Assembly (NCBI GenBank): GCA_019118505.1
Contig: DWYU01000061.1
Span: 1-37,847, forward strand
Length of the DNA stretch: 37,847 bases
Reading direction: 5' to 3'
Origin: Candidatus Oscillibacter excrementavium
GTDB lineage: Bacteria; Bacillota; Clostridia; Oscillospirales; Oscillospiraceae
How positions within the stretch are numbered: the stretch's first letter is position 1; every line of letters starts with the position of its first letter. Of the stretch, positions 25,390-32,976 are shown piece after piece. The position numbers and the translations under genes were made by a program. The notes under the pieces were generated by a model. That model saw nothing but the letters and a program-made list of their open reading frames with translations, ran no database searches and was not told where the DNA came from.

Positions 25390-26040
25390 TCAGGACAGCC
25401 CCAGGCCGTCCAGCCAGGCGGGCACCTCACTCTGGGCGTCTCCCAGGGTGCGCTCCGTGAAGGAGAGACCCTCCAGGATCGTAGCCCCTGCCGCGCTCCC
25501 GGCCAGATTGTCCAGGCTGCGGCCAAAGCCGCCGCTGGCGCTGGTGTTGAAAGGAATCAGCGTCTTGCCCGTCCAGTCGTAGGACTCCAGGAAGGTGTAC
25601 ACCGCCATAGGGGCGTCGCTCCACCAGTTGGGATAGCCCACAAAGACGGTGTCGTAGCGGCCCCAGTTCTCTACCTGGTTTGCCAGGGCCGGGCGGGCAT
25701 CTTCGGACTGCTCCTGCCGGGCGATGTCCAGCAGTTCGTCGTAATCGTCGGTGTAGGGGACGGCGGGGGCGATCTCAAACAGATCCCCGCCAGTGGCCTC
25801 CTGAATGAGCTGGGCCACCTGCTCCGTGTTGCCGGACCAGGAGAAGTAGGCGATCAGGGTGCCGCCATCCTCTTCCGGAACAGCATCCCCTGTGGCCTCT
25901 GCTTCGGCGGCGGGTTCCTCCGACTCCGTGGTGGGCTGGGCGGTTTCTTCCTCCGTCTCCTCCGGGGCGGTCTCCCCGCCGCAGGAGGCCAGAGAGAGAA
26001 CCAGGGCCCCGGCCAGGAGCATGGTCAGCAGTTTTTTCAT
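25390..26040 (-). CDS. Flavodoxin-domain lipoprotein
   Basis: A 216-residue exported lipoprotein. The signal ends LSLASC with Cys20 lipidated. A long acidic Glu/Thr linker (about 24-66) spaces the domain from the membrane. The flavodoxin domain follows, with phosphate loop YFSWSGNTEQVAQLI, then FVGYPNWWSDAPMAVYTFL and FNTSASGGFG. I chose the ATG at 26040 (MKKLLTML), which has AAAGGA before it; the longer frame start at 26064 has no site. It is tethered to the outer face of the membrane, suitable for exchanging electrons between a membrane donor and the SLH-anchored flavodoxin. Confidence 0.88.
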   Translation of the reverse strand: MKKLLTMLLAGALVLSLASCGGETAPEETEEETAQPTTESEEPAAEAEATGDAVPEEDGGTLIAYFSWSGNTEQVAQLIQEATGGDLFEIAPAVPYTDDYDELLDIARQEQSEDARPALANQVENWGRYDTVFVGYPNWWSDAPMAVYTFLESYDWTGKTLIPFNTSASGGFGRSLDNLAGSAAGATILEGLSFTERTLGDAQSEVPAWLDGLGLS

Positions 26041-26060
26041 AGCGTTCGTCCTTTCCAAAC

Positions 26061-26923
26061 TCAAAGGCTGGTCAGCACCGGGTTGTTGAGATAGTCGTAG
26101 ACCCGTTTCACTTCGCTGACCTTCCGGGTATCCAGCATGGAGGGTACGCCCTGGTCCAGGGCTGTGATCTTTTTCATATCCTCCTCGTCCAGGGCAAAGT
26201 CCCAGATGGACAGGTTTTCCTCCATCCGCTCTTTATGGACCGACTTGGGAATCACGATGCCCCCTGCTGGACATTCCAGCGGAGGATCACCTGGGCCGGC
26301 GTCCTGCCGTGCTTTTGCGCGATCTCCTGCAGGACCGGTTCCGTAAACATCCCCTTCAAACCCTCGGCGAAGGGGGCCCAGGCCTCCGGCTGCACGTTCA
26401 ATTCTCCCATCAGGGCCAGCTCCTCCGCCCGCTGGTAGTGGGGGTGGCGCTCGATCTGGTTGATCTGGGGCTGTATTTTGGCGTTGTAGCATAGATCCAG
26501 CAGACGGTCCGGCAGGAAGTTGCACACACCGATGGCCCGAATCCTCCCCTCCTGGTACAGTTCCTCCAGCGCCCGCCAGGAGCCGTAGTAGTCCCCGAAG
26601 GGCATGTGGATCAGATAGAGATCCAGATAGTCAAGCCCCAGGTTGTCCAGGGACTCCTGGAAGGCCTGCTTGGTGTTCTCATAGCCCATTTGCTGGATGT
26701 AGGCCTTGGTGGTGATGAACAGTTCCTCCCGTGGCACACCGCAGCCGGCAATGGCCCGGCCCACGGCCTTCTCGTTCTGGTAGGAGCTGGCGGTGTCGAT
26801 CAGGCGGTAGCCTGTGGAAATGGCGTCCCGCACCACCTGCTCACAGGTCTCCTCGGGAACCTGAAAGACCCCGAAGCCCTCTATGGGCATCTCCACGCCG
26901 TTGCGCAGTTTTACGATTTCCAT
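26061..26923 (-). pseudogene. Aldo/keto reductase interrupted by a one-base deletion in a G run
   Basis: Two frames together make one aldo/keto reductase of about 287 residues. The first (from 26923) runs MEIVKLRNGVEMPIEGFGVFQ through DTASSYQNEKAVG (Asp, Tyr), ITTKAYIQ (Lys) and LIHMPFGD (His region) to RWNVQQG. Then the frame shifts, and the ending (GIVIPKSVHKERMEENLSIWDF) continues in another frame to 26061. The break is at a run of five G on the minus strand (plus-strand C 26260-26264); six G would restore the protein. As written, translation stops at 26252, losing the NADPH-phosphate site (IPKSVHKER). It may be a real mutation, slippage or an assembly error. Confidence 0.85.
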
Positions 26924-26935
26924 TGCCGCGCCCCC

Positions 26936-27472
26936 TTATTTCAGCCGGTTACCCAGCTCATAGGCCCGCTGGGTGTAGGGGGAGTGCTTCGTCATGGAGG
27001 GGGAGCCGCAGCCCTTGCCCAGCACCATGCCCATGTCGGTGAGGTTCAGGTACCGCACCAGGGTCTTGTAGTGGGCCTCCAGGGCCTCAAAGGTCCAGCC
27101 GTCGCTGTTCCAGGCGGCGGCGATCAGGGCGGACTTCATGTGTTTGCCCTGAATGGAACTGTTGAAGGCGCAGAACCGGTCGACGAGAGCCTTTAACTGA
27201 GCGGACATCCCGTAGTAGTACAGGGGCGTCACGAACACCAGCATATCCGCATCCAGAATTTTTCTGCGGATGCCCTCCACATCGTCCTTCTGGACGCAGG
27301 GGCCCTCGTAGCCGCAGTGGATACAGCCGGTGCAGGGGTGAATATCAGCGTGAGCCACGTCGATGAGCTCCACGGTGTGGCCGGCCTCCTCTGCCCCCTG
27401 GCGGAAGCAGTCCGCCAGAATGTGGGTGGAGCCGTTTCGGTTGGGGCTGCCCTCTAACACCACGATCTTCAT
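26936..27472 (-). CDS. NAD(P)H-dependent oxidoreductase / iron-sulfur flavoprotein-like
   Basis: A 178-residue flavodoxin-fold reductase of the FMN_red family. The phosphate loop is EGSPNRNGSTHIL (residues 7-19) and the second loop TPLYYYGMSAQLKALVDR. A compact cysteine motif C47-x2-C50-x2-C53-x5-C59 (CTGCIHCGYEGPC) matches the arrangement that holds a 4Fe-4S cluster in archaeal/clostridial iron-sulfur flavoproteins, so electrons could pass between FMN and Fe-S. The start lies four bases after the upstream reductase stop, with GGAGATG inside that gene, indicating tight coupling. It is likely a cytoplasmic dimer reducing quinones, nitro-compounds or an electron carrier. Confidence 0.88.
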   Translation of the reverse strand: MKIVVLEGSPNRNGSTHILADCFRQGAEEAGHTVELIDVAHADIHPCTGCIHCGYEGPCVQKDDVEGIRRKILDADMLVFVTPLYYYGMSAQLKALVDRFCAFNSSIQGKHMKSALIAAAWNSDGWTFEALEAHYKTLVRYLNLTDMGMVLGKGCGSPSMTKHSPYTQRAYELGNRLK

Positions 27473-27475
27473 GGC

Positions 27476-28417
27476 TTACTTCATCTCCTTTTCCCAGTAC
27501 CGGATCACGTTCACTCCGGCCTGGCCGCCCAGCTCCTCCAGCCGGGCGATCTCGTCGGCGGAGAGGGTCAGGGCCGCGGCCTTGGCAGCGTCCTCCACCT
27601 GGCTCACCTGGGTGACGCCGATGATGGGCAGGGTGCCCTTGGCGATGGCCCAGGCCACCGGCACCTGGGCGGGGGCAACACTGTGGCGGGCGGCGATCTC
27701 CTTCAGGGCGGCGTTCAGCTTCTCCAGCTGGGGCAGCATGGGGTTGTAGACCTTGGCCCGGTCACTGCCCTCCTGGAAGGGGTGCTGGGTGTCGTACTTG
27801 CCGGACAGGGCCCCCTGCTCCAGCACCATGTAGGCGAAGAAGGTGATGTTGTGCTCCCTGCAGTAGTCCAGGATGCCGGAGGTCTCGCTGGAGCGGTTCA
27901 GCAGGCTGTAGTGGTTCTGAATGGCGGAGATGTGCAGCCCCTCCTTCTCCAAAATGGCGGCGGCCTCCCTGACCTCGGCCAGGCTGTGGTTGGAGAGGCC
28001 GATGGCCCCGATCTTGCCGCTCTTGGCCAGGGGGATCAGCTTTTCCGTCCACTTGGGGGCGTCCATGGGGTTGTGAATCCAGTAGAAGTCCATGTAATCG
28101 GTGCCCAGCAGCCTGGCGCTGGTCTCAAACAGGTCGATCACCGCATTGTCCGCGCTGGGGTTCGCGCATTGGGGAGTGAACTTGTCGGAGATGAGCGCGC
28201 TGTCCCGGGGATAGTCCTTCAAAAACGCCCCCAGCACCTTCTCCGAGGCGCCCATACCGTAGGCGTAGGCGGTGTCCCACAGGTTGAGGCCTGCCTTCAT
28301 GCCCGCGTCAAACACGGGGCGCAGGTCGGCGGCGGTGTGCTGGCCGCCGAAGGTTCCATCATTGCCCCAGGCCCAGGCGCCCAGCGCCAGCTTGGGGAGC
28401 TTCTTGTTCTGTGTCAT
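27476..28417 (-). CDS. Aldo/keto reductase
   Basis: A 313-residue NAD(P)H-dependent reductase. Catalytic residues lie in WDTAYAYGMGASEKVLG (Asp, Tyr), LISDKFTPQ (Lys) and WIHNPMDAPKW (His). GLSNHSLAEVR and ITFFAYMVLEQGALSGKY are typical family segments, and PIIGVTQVSQVEDAAKA is near the cofactor end. I chose the ATG at 28417 (MTQNKK), which has GGAGG nine bases upstream. It lies between the carboxymuconolactone-decarboxylase-like and Fe-S flavoprotein genes in the redox operon. It is the second of three aldo/keto reductases, all in the cytosol, suggesting a shared family of carbonyl substrates. Confidence 0.9.
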   Translation of the reverse strand: MTQNKKLPKLALGAWAWGNDGTFGGQHTAADLRPVFDAGMKAGLNLWDTAYAYGMGASEKVLGAFLKDYPRDSALISDKFTPQCANPSADNAVIDLFETSARLLGTDYMDFYWIHNPMDAPKWTEKLIPLAKSGKIGAIGLSNHSLAEVREAAAILEKEGLHISAIQNHYSLLNRSSETSGILDYCREHNITFFAYMVLEQGALSGKYDTQHPFQEGSDRAKVYNPMLPQLEKLNAALKEIAARHSVAPAQVPVAWAIAKGTLPIIGVTQVSQVEDAAKAAALTLSADEIARLEELGGQAGVNVIRYWEKEMK

Positions 28418-28468
28418 GATCAATTCCTCCAAAAATTCGCTGTTCTCGTTTGAAATGCGGCAGAGGCG

Positions 28469-29227
28469 TCAGCCCTCCGCCAGCAGCTCTTTGCAGGTGT
28501 TCAGGGCGTTGAACAGACGGGGGATGCCCATATAGGCGCTGGCGTGGACCAGGGCGCACACCACTTCCTCCTTCGTGTTCCCCACCTTTAGGGCGCCCTC
28601 CACATGGCTCTTCACCTGCACTTCCGCGCCGCCCATGGCGGCCAGGATGATGACGGTCAGCAGCTCCCGGGTCTTGCCGTCCAGGCCAGTGCGGGTGTTG
28701 AAGTCCCCGAAGCAGTGTTCCGTCAGGAACCGGGGCACCGCCTCGTCAAAGGGCCCCGGCAGCCAGGTGTAGCGGTCCTTGATCTCGTCCCCGTACACCG
28801 GCTTCTGGATGGCCAGCCCCTTCTCGTACCGCTCACCCTCGGCCGCGGTGCCCTGCTTGGGCAGGGGCAGGCTGATCCCGGCGGCGGTGAGCACCTCGTT
28901 GAGCACGCCGATGGCATTGAGGGTCTTGGGGAAGCCAATGAAGGGCGCGCACTGGTAAATGGCCTCCCGCAGCTCCACCGGGGTGCAGCCTACGTTCAGG
29001 CAGGCCCCCAGATGGGCCTTCAGCTGGGGCAGGGTGTTCAGCACAGTCAGGACGGTGATGGTCACCAGCTCCCGCATCCGGTTGTCCAGGCTCCCGGTGT
29101 AGCACAGCTCCCCGAAGATATACCGCTGGAGGATCTGCATGAACTCCGGGTCGGTCCCCTCCTCCCCGGCGGCGGGGCTGTGAAACAGCTCCTGCATCTT
29201 CTGTCCCGTTCGTTCTTCTCGATTCAT
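28469..29227 (-). CDS. Tandem carboxymuconolactone-decarboxylase-like (CMD/AhpD fold) protein
   Basis: A 252-residue protein with two CMD domains. Domain 1 (about 30-110) has RMRELVTITVLTVLNTLPQLKAHLGACLNVGCTPVELREAIYQCAPFIGFPKTLNA. Domain 2 (about 160-245) repeats the pattern as TRELLTVIILAAMGG, KSHVEGALKVGNTKEEVVCAL and YMGIPRLFNAL. The AhpD CxxC peroxidase motif is absent, so a peroxidase role is not supported. Decarboxylation of muconolactone in a gut anaerobe is also unlikely. Such proteins are frequent in aldo/keto reductase/flavodoxin clusters, function unknown. I chose the ATG at 29227, with GAAGG before it; the upstream frame overlaps the flavodoxin gene. Confidence 0.85.
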   Translation of the reverse strand: MNREERTGQKMQELFHSPAAGEEGTDPEFMQILQRYIFGELCYTGSLDNRMRELVTITVLTVLNTLPQLKAHLGACLNVGCTPVELREAIYQCAPFIGFPKTLNAIGVLNEVLTAAGISLPLPKQGTAAEGERYEKGLAIQKPVYGDEIKDRYTWLPGPFDEAVPRFLTEHCFGDFNTRTGLDGKTRELLTVIILAAMGGAEVQVKSHVEGALKVGNTKEEVVCALVHASAYMGIPRLFNALNTCKELLAEG

Positions 29228-29250
29228 ACGATCTGCCTTCTTTCCGGTTT

Positions 29251-29724
29251 TTACGCGTTCTCCGCCCACTGCCGCAGGGATTCCTTCGACAGGCGGCCGT
29301 TCAGCATTCTTCCGGTCTTGATGATGGCTCCCGGACAGCTGGAGGCGAGCTCTCCCGCTGTGTCGCCCAATCCGCTGCCGCCGGAGGTGGCAAACAGGAT
29401 GATGGTCTTTCCCGTGAAGTCCGCGTGCTCCAGGAAGGTCCGGATGATGTGGGGCGCGGTATACCACCAGATAGGGAAGCCCAAAAAGATCCGGTCATAG
29501 GACGAGACGTTCGCCTCCGGCCCGGCCAGCGCCGGACGGGAGGCCGGGTCATTCATCTCCACGGAGCTGCGGGAGCGGCGGTCCTGCCAGTTCAGATCCG
29601 CCGCCGTATAGGGGATCGCCGGCCGGATCTCGTACAGGTCCGCCCCGATGGCATCCGCCAGGTTCTCCGCGGCCCGCTTGGTGGTGCCGCTGGCGGAGAA
29701 AAACGCAACTAAGGTTCTGCTCAT
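29251..29724 (-). CDS. Cytoplasmic flavodoxin
   Basis: A 157-residue flavodoxin with no signal peptide. The phosphate loop is FFSASGTTKRAAENL, the second loop FLGFPIWWYTAPHIIRTFLE and the third FATSGGSGLGD. It is very similar in plan to the flavodoxin domain of the SLH fusion: both share Y/SxxDLNW-type and RSRSSVE/SRSQVE segments, suggesting they arose by duplication. I chose the ATG at 29724 (MSRTL), which follows AGGAGGAATTGACA; an in-frame TTG lies six bases upstream. It is the second gene of the redox operon and overlaps the frameshifted tail of the first. Confidence 0.88.
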   Translation of the reverse strand: MSRTLVAFFSASGTTKRAAENLADAIGADLYEIRPAIPYTAADLNWQDRRSRSSVEMNDPASRPALAGPEANVSSYDRIFLGFPIWWYTAPHIIRTFLEHADFTGKTIILFATSGGSGLGDTAGELASSCPGAIIKTGRMLNGRLSKESLRQWAENA

Positions 29725-29751
29725 TGTCAATTCCTCCTGATCGTTTCAAAT

Positions 29752-30838
29752 TTATGATACAGCTGTTAAGGTGATTGTCCCGGACAGGCTGCCCACCAGC
29801 CCCCCCGCCGGAGACCACCTGCCCCAGTTCATACAACGAACTGCTGGCGTTATAGTCCCCATAGAACATCACCACGTCCCCCCAGGGGGCGTAGTAGGCC
29901 AGGGTACCGGTGCCGCCCTCTGCCGGCGGGGCATCCGCGGTGTCCAGCGCCTGGGGCGGGTAGAAGATCTTCTCGTTGGTGCTGTAGTCCTCCACCTCCA
30001 CGGTGAGGGGAAGCTGGGCCAGCAGAGCGTCCGCGGCGGCGCTGTCATTCAGCTGATAGACCACCGTGCCGCCGTCAGACTGCACCTGGATTTGCCTGGC
30101 GGTCTGCGCTTGCTCTGTGTTGTCCGCCGGGCCGAATCCCAGTTCGTGGACCCACGCCTTGATGTCCGCCTCGGAAGAGGCGGCATCCTCCTCATAGCAG
30201 TCAAAGATACTGTCGGAGATGTTGGCCTCCGGCGCCGCCTCTGTGATGAGCTCCACACTCCGGGCCAGGCCGCCGGTGCCGTGGGAGCAGAACAGGTACA
30301 CGTCCTTGCCGGACAGGTCGTTCTGCTCCAAAAAGGTCAGCAGCGCCATGGGGACACCGTACCACCAGTTGGGATAGCCCAGAAACACCGTGCCGTACTG
30401 GTCCAGATCCTCCACGTTCTCCATCAGGTCCGGCCGGGCGTCTGCGCCCCGCTCCTCATTGGCCCGGGCCAGGCAGTCGTCCCAGTCGCTGGGGTACGGG
30501 TCGGTGACCCGAATGGGGAACAGGTCGCCGCCGGTCTCCTCCCGCACCCAGCCGGCCAGCTGCTGGACATTCCCCGGCGCCACCACACTGGGAGAGGTCA
30601 CCACATCCACATTCTCCGCCAGGACAGCGTTGTCCGCCCAGGAGAAGTAGGCCACCAGAATGCCCTCCTGGGTTCCACCGTCGCTGTGGCCGCCGTTGGC
30701 GGAAGGAGCCGCCCCGGTTCCCTCCACGGCGGTCTCCGGCGGGTCCCCGGAAGGGGCCGCCTCCTCGCCGGATACGCCGCAGGCGGCCAGGGAGAGAAGC
30801 AGCGCTGCGGGCAAAAGAAGCGAGAGCCATCGTCTCAT
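29752..30838 (-). pseudogene. Lipoprotein with flavodoxin and cyclophilin-like domains, frameshifted in a G run
   Basis: An exported lipoprotein: the signal ends LSLAAC (Cys20), then a Gly/Ser linker. A flavodoxin-like domain begins VAYFSWADNAVLAENV, and a C-terminal cyclophilin-like domain starts about IQVQSDGGTVVYQLNDS and includes WGDVVMFYGDYNASSSLYELGQVV. The flavodoxin phosphate loop is abnormal (ADN instead of a Ser/Thr-Gly-x-Thr loop, with an insertion of about 20 residues), so FMN binding is doubtful. At a run of seven G on the minus strand (plus-strand C 29810-29816) the frame is lost. With six G the protein ends GSLSGTITLTAVS and stops at 29752, the family's usual ending. As written, it runs 67 codons further, to 29549, into the next gene. 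First gene of the operon, with GGAGGAACC before the ATG. Confidence 0.85.
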
Positions 30839-30898
30839 GCAGGTTCCTCCTTGTCAGATGGGGAACACAAATGGCGCTCCCCGTCTCAGATCGCCTCC

Positions 30899-30927
30899 AT
30901 TATAGAAAGAGGAGCGTTAAATGTCTA
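30899..30927 (-). promoter_or_regulatory. Promoter of the thirteen-gene redox operon
   Basis: On the minus strand TAGACA (30922-30927, five of six) and a perfect TATAAT (30899-30904) are 17 bases apart. Transcription would start near 30892, about 55 bases before the first ATG. Confidence 0.85.
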
Positions 30928-30948
30928 ATACTTATCTTTTATCTTGAA

Positions 30949-30967
30949 CCATACGTGAAACGCATGG
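30949..30967. promoter_or_regulatory. LysR-type binding box upstream of the redox operon
   Basis: The dyad CCATACG-TGAAA-CGCATGG has one mismatch and contains ATAC-N7-GCAT, close to the LysR consensus ATAC-N7-GTAT with T-N11-A. Its centre (30958) is about 66 bases before the predicted start at 30892, the usual position of a LysR recognition site. It lies between the lysR terminator and the operon promoter. Confidence 0.75.
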
Positions 30968-30980
30968 ATTTTTCCAAAAA

Positions 30981-31012
30981 GGGACCCCCAGCCCAAACGG
31001 ACTGGGGGTCCC
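30981..31012 (-). terminator. Terminator of the second LysR gene
   Basis: A perfect 11-bp stem (30981-30991 with 31002-31012) is followed on the minus strand by TTTTT. It separates lysR transcription from the redox operon promoter, so the operon depends on its own promoter. Confidence 0.9.
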
Positions 31013-31020
31013 AGAGATTC

Positions 31021-31908
31021 CTAAATCATCTTGGCCCGGAGCATGTTGATCTCCTGAATGAACAGGGACACCGCCGGGGTGAACAGGTGGTTCTTCTTCC
31101 ACACCAGCACGCTGCGGGTGGTGTGCTCCGGCGCGATGGGGATAAACCGCAGGTCCGGACTGCTGCGGATAGCCAAGGCGCCGTCCAGGCAGAAGGCGCA
31201 GCCCAATCCCTCCTCCACCAGCAGGACAGCGTTGGACAGCAGCGTGTAGCTCAGAGGGATGTTCAGATCCTTCTCCTCGGCGTTGAGCCAGTTCAGGATC
31301 TCCGCCCGCACCCGCTCCCGCAGGGGCAGGATCAGGGGGTAGGGGCGCATCTCCTCCGCCCGGAGGGTCTCCCGGTCGGAGAGCGGGTGGTCCGCCCGCA
31401 TCAGGACGCCCCAGGTCTCCTTCTGGGAGAGGCGGACGAAGTCGTACTTGGAGGTGTCCACCGGCTCCAGCAGCAGCCCCACGTCGATCAGGCCCTTGTC
31501 CATCCGCTCCTTGATGTAGTCCGCCATCTCGTTGTAGAGATCGAACTTCACCAGGGGGTACTTGTCCGAAAACTGCTTGATGAGTTTGGCGAACAGGCGG
31601 CTGCCCACCGATTCGGTGGCCCCGATGGAAATGACGCCGCTCACCTCAGTGCTCCGCTCCACAAAGGACTGCTCCAGGCGATCCGCCAGCTCCACGATCT
31701 CCTCCGCCCGCTGGCGGAAAAAGAGGCCGTCCTCCGTGAGGGTCATGCCCTTTTTGCCCCGGTACATCAGCGTGGTGCCCAGCTCCCGCTCCAGGTCCAT
31801 CAGCTGGCGGCTCAGCGTCGGCTGGGTCACATGGAGAAGCTCCGCGGCCCGGGTGATATTCTCCTCACTGGCTGCCGCCAGAAAATAACGTAAGGTGCGA
31901 AGTTCCAT
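31021..31908 (-). CDS. LysR-family regulator, probable activator of the redox operon
   Basis: A 295-residue regulator. The N-terminal winged helix (RTLRYFLAAASEENITRAAELLHVTQPTLSRQLMDLERELG) is standard, and the effector domain (SGVISIGATESVGSRLFAKLI to about residue 290) is full length. It lies directly upstream of, and in the same direction as, the redox operon, separated by its own terminator and a LysR-type box. Unlike most LysR genes it is not divergent from its likely target. Cys182-region residues (LGCAFCLDG) include two cysteines, which could suit a thiol/redox sensor, but this is speculation. Confidence 0.9.
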   Translation of the reverse strand: MELRTLRYFLAAASEENITRAAELLHVTQPTLSRQLMDLERELGTTLMYRGKKGMTLTEDGLFFRQRAEEIVELADRLEQSFVERSTEVSGVISIGATESVGSRLFAKLIKQFSDKYPLVKFDLYNEMADYIKERMDKGLIDVGLLLEPVDTSKYDFVRLSQKETWGVLMRADHPLSDRETLRAEEMRPYPLILPLRERVRAEILNWLNAEEKDLNIPLSYTLLSNAVLLVEEGLGCAFCLDGALAIRSSPDLRFIPIAPEHTTRSVLVWKKNHLFTPAVSLFIQEINMLRAKMI

Positions 31909-31975
31909 ACAGCGATACGCCTCCCAATCACATTCCCCGCTGATTCTCGTTCAAAGGGACGCCGCATATCCGCCG

Positions 31976-32286
31976 TCATCCCTTCGCGGCAGTCCCGGGC
32001 TCCGTCCCGTCCGGCATGGGTTTGTCGCCGTAGTATCTCTGGTGCCATTGAAAGTCAAACTTCCTGCAGTAGTCCAGATCGGAGTCCACGCTTCTCCAGT
32101 TGACGATGATGCGGCTCAGGTAAATGTATGGAATCAAATCATTCTTATCCCGGAAGTGGTTATAAAACGTCTGACGGGACACGCCGGACTTTTTTGGATG
32201 TCGGCAATGGAGAGCTTGGCAAGGGGCTTTTCGTTGAATAGCTCCAGCAGTGCATCGGCAATCAGATTCTTAATATCGATGGACAT
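31976..32286 (-). pseudogene. TetR-family regulator remnant (frameshifted and truncated)
   Basis: Two frames give a TetR N-terminus. MSIDIKNLIADALLELFNEKPLAKLSIADIQK starts at 32286 after GAGGGG. It continues in another frame as SGVSRQTFYNHFRDKNDLIPYIYL, completing the helix-turn-helix. The break is a run of six A on the minus strand (plus-strand T 32190-32195); seven A would restore the frame. The reading frame then ends after only about 103 residues in total, without the 80-100 residue ligand domain, so the gene is also cut short at the 3' end. It is probably inactive, though its operator-like site at 32329-32345 remains. Confidence 0.8.
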
Positions 32287-32328
32287 ATTTCAGATGCCCC
32301 TCTTTGTCCGGAATATAGCGCGCAAAAC

Positions 32329-32345
32329 GTCAACCGCCGGTTGAC
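32329..32345. promoter_or_regulatory. Perfect 7-bp dyad, TetR-type operator candidate
   Basis: GTCAACC-GCC-GGTTGAC is a perfect inverted repeat 43 bases before the tetR remnant. It overlaps a plus-strand TTGACA (32341-32346), so it could have controlled a divergent promoter. Confidence 0.6.
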
Positions 32346-32369
32346 AATTCTTCCCCAACTGTCTAAATA
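32341..32369 (+). promoter_or_regulatory. Candidate orphan promoter divergent from the tetR remnant
   Basis: TTGACA is perfect; the -10 candidate TAAATA (32364-32369) is poor (three of six) at 17-base spacing. No open reading frame follows before the terminator at 32483. If active, the transcript would be about 135-140 nt. Confidence 0.35.
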
Positions 32370-32482
32370 CGGATCATTGAATCGGCCACGTCCACTTGTA
32401 GATAACAGCGGTGCGATTGAAAATGGCGACTCCTGACCAATACCGTTAAAATAGTAACATAACTTCCGTACAGGCGCAAGAT

Positions 32483-32512
32483 TTTGAGGGGAAGATTATC
32501 CCCTCAAATTTT
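32483..32512 (+). terminator. Terminator upstream of the blaI-like promoter
   Basis: TTTGAGGGG (32483-32491) pairs perfectly with CCCCTCAAA (32500-32508), followed by TTTT. It shields the blaI-like promoter from upstream plus-strand transcription or ends a short RNA from the orphan promoter. The rest of 32370-32482 shows no gene. Confidence 0.75.
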
Positions 32513-32515
32513 CTC

Positions 32516-32569
32516 TTGACATCACTACAACCATGTAGTACATATGAAAATATACTACATAGTTGTAGT
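32516..32569 (+). promoter_or_regulatory. BlaI/MecI-type promoter with two perfect operators
   Basis: A perfect TTGACA (32516-32521) is followed by operator 1, ACTACA-ACCA-TGTAGT (32524-32539), inside the promoter spacer, and operator 2, ACTACA-TAGT-TGTAGT (32554-32569). Both are perfect 6-bp dyads with 4-base centres, and their centres are exactly 30 bases apart, on the same helix face. The -10 box is uncertain (TACATA at 32539-32544). ACTACA/TGTAGT half-sites are the known BlaI/MecI recognition sequence. Confidence 0.9.
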
Positions 32570-32595
32570 GAATGAGAAAATGGAGGTGGATCGAT

Positions 32596-32976
32596 ATGGC
32601 AGCGTTTCAAAGCCTTTCGGAATCCGAGATGGAAATCATGCAGGTGATTTGGGAGACGGCCACCCCCGTAACCACCGCGTATTTACTGGAAGTCTTTGCC
32701 CACAAGGGTTGGAAAGGGCAGACAATCGCCACTTTTCTGACCCGCCTGGCAGACAAAGGCGTTCTGACTGTGACCCGGAAGGGGAAAGCGAACCTGTATG
32801 CCCCAGCCATATCCAAGGAGCAGTATCGTCAGAGGGAGGCAGCCAATGTCATCGACTCTATGTATCACGGTAGCCTTCAGAATTTTCTGACTGCCTTCTA
32901 TGGTGGAAAGGAAATCAGCCAGCATGAGTATAAAGAGCTGATACAGTGGCTCGATCAGGAGGTGTCCCGTGACTGA
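32596..32976 (+). CDS. BlaI/MecI/CopY-family repressor
   Basis: A 126-residue winged-helix repressor. FQSLSESEMEIMQVIWETATPVTTAYLLEVF is the family opening, and GWKGQTIATFLTRLADKGVLTVTRKGKANLYAP is the recognition helix and wing. The C-terminal half (YRQREAANVIDSMYHGSLQNFLTAFYG) is the dimerisation and cleavage region. I chose the ATG at 32596, which follows GGAGGTG. In the known system the repressor holds its own promoter shut until the paired membrane protease triggers its cleavage. It overlaps the sensor gene by eight bases and its predicted sites lie in the promoter. Confidence 0.92.
   Translation: MAAFQSLSESEMEIMQVIWETATPVTTAYLLEVFAHKGWKGQTIATFLTRLADKGVLTVTRKGKANLYAPAISKEQYRQREAANVIDSMYHGSLQNFLTAFYGGKEISQHEYKELIQWLDQEVSRD

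Noticed and set aside
28469-29227. CMD-like protein as an AhpD peroxidase
   Set aside because: The CxxC active-site pair of AhpD is absent from both domains.
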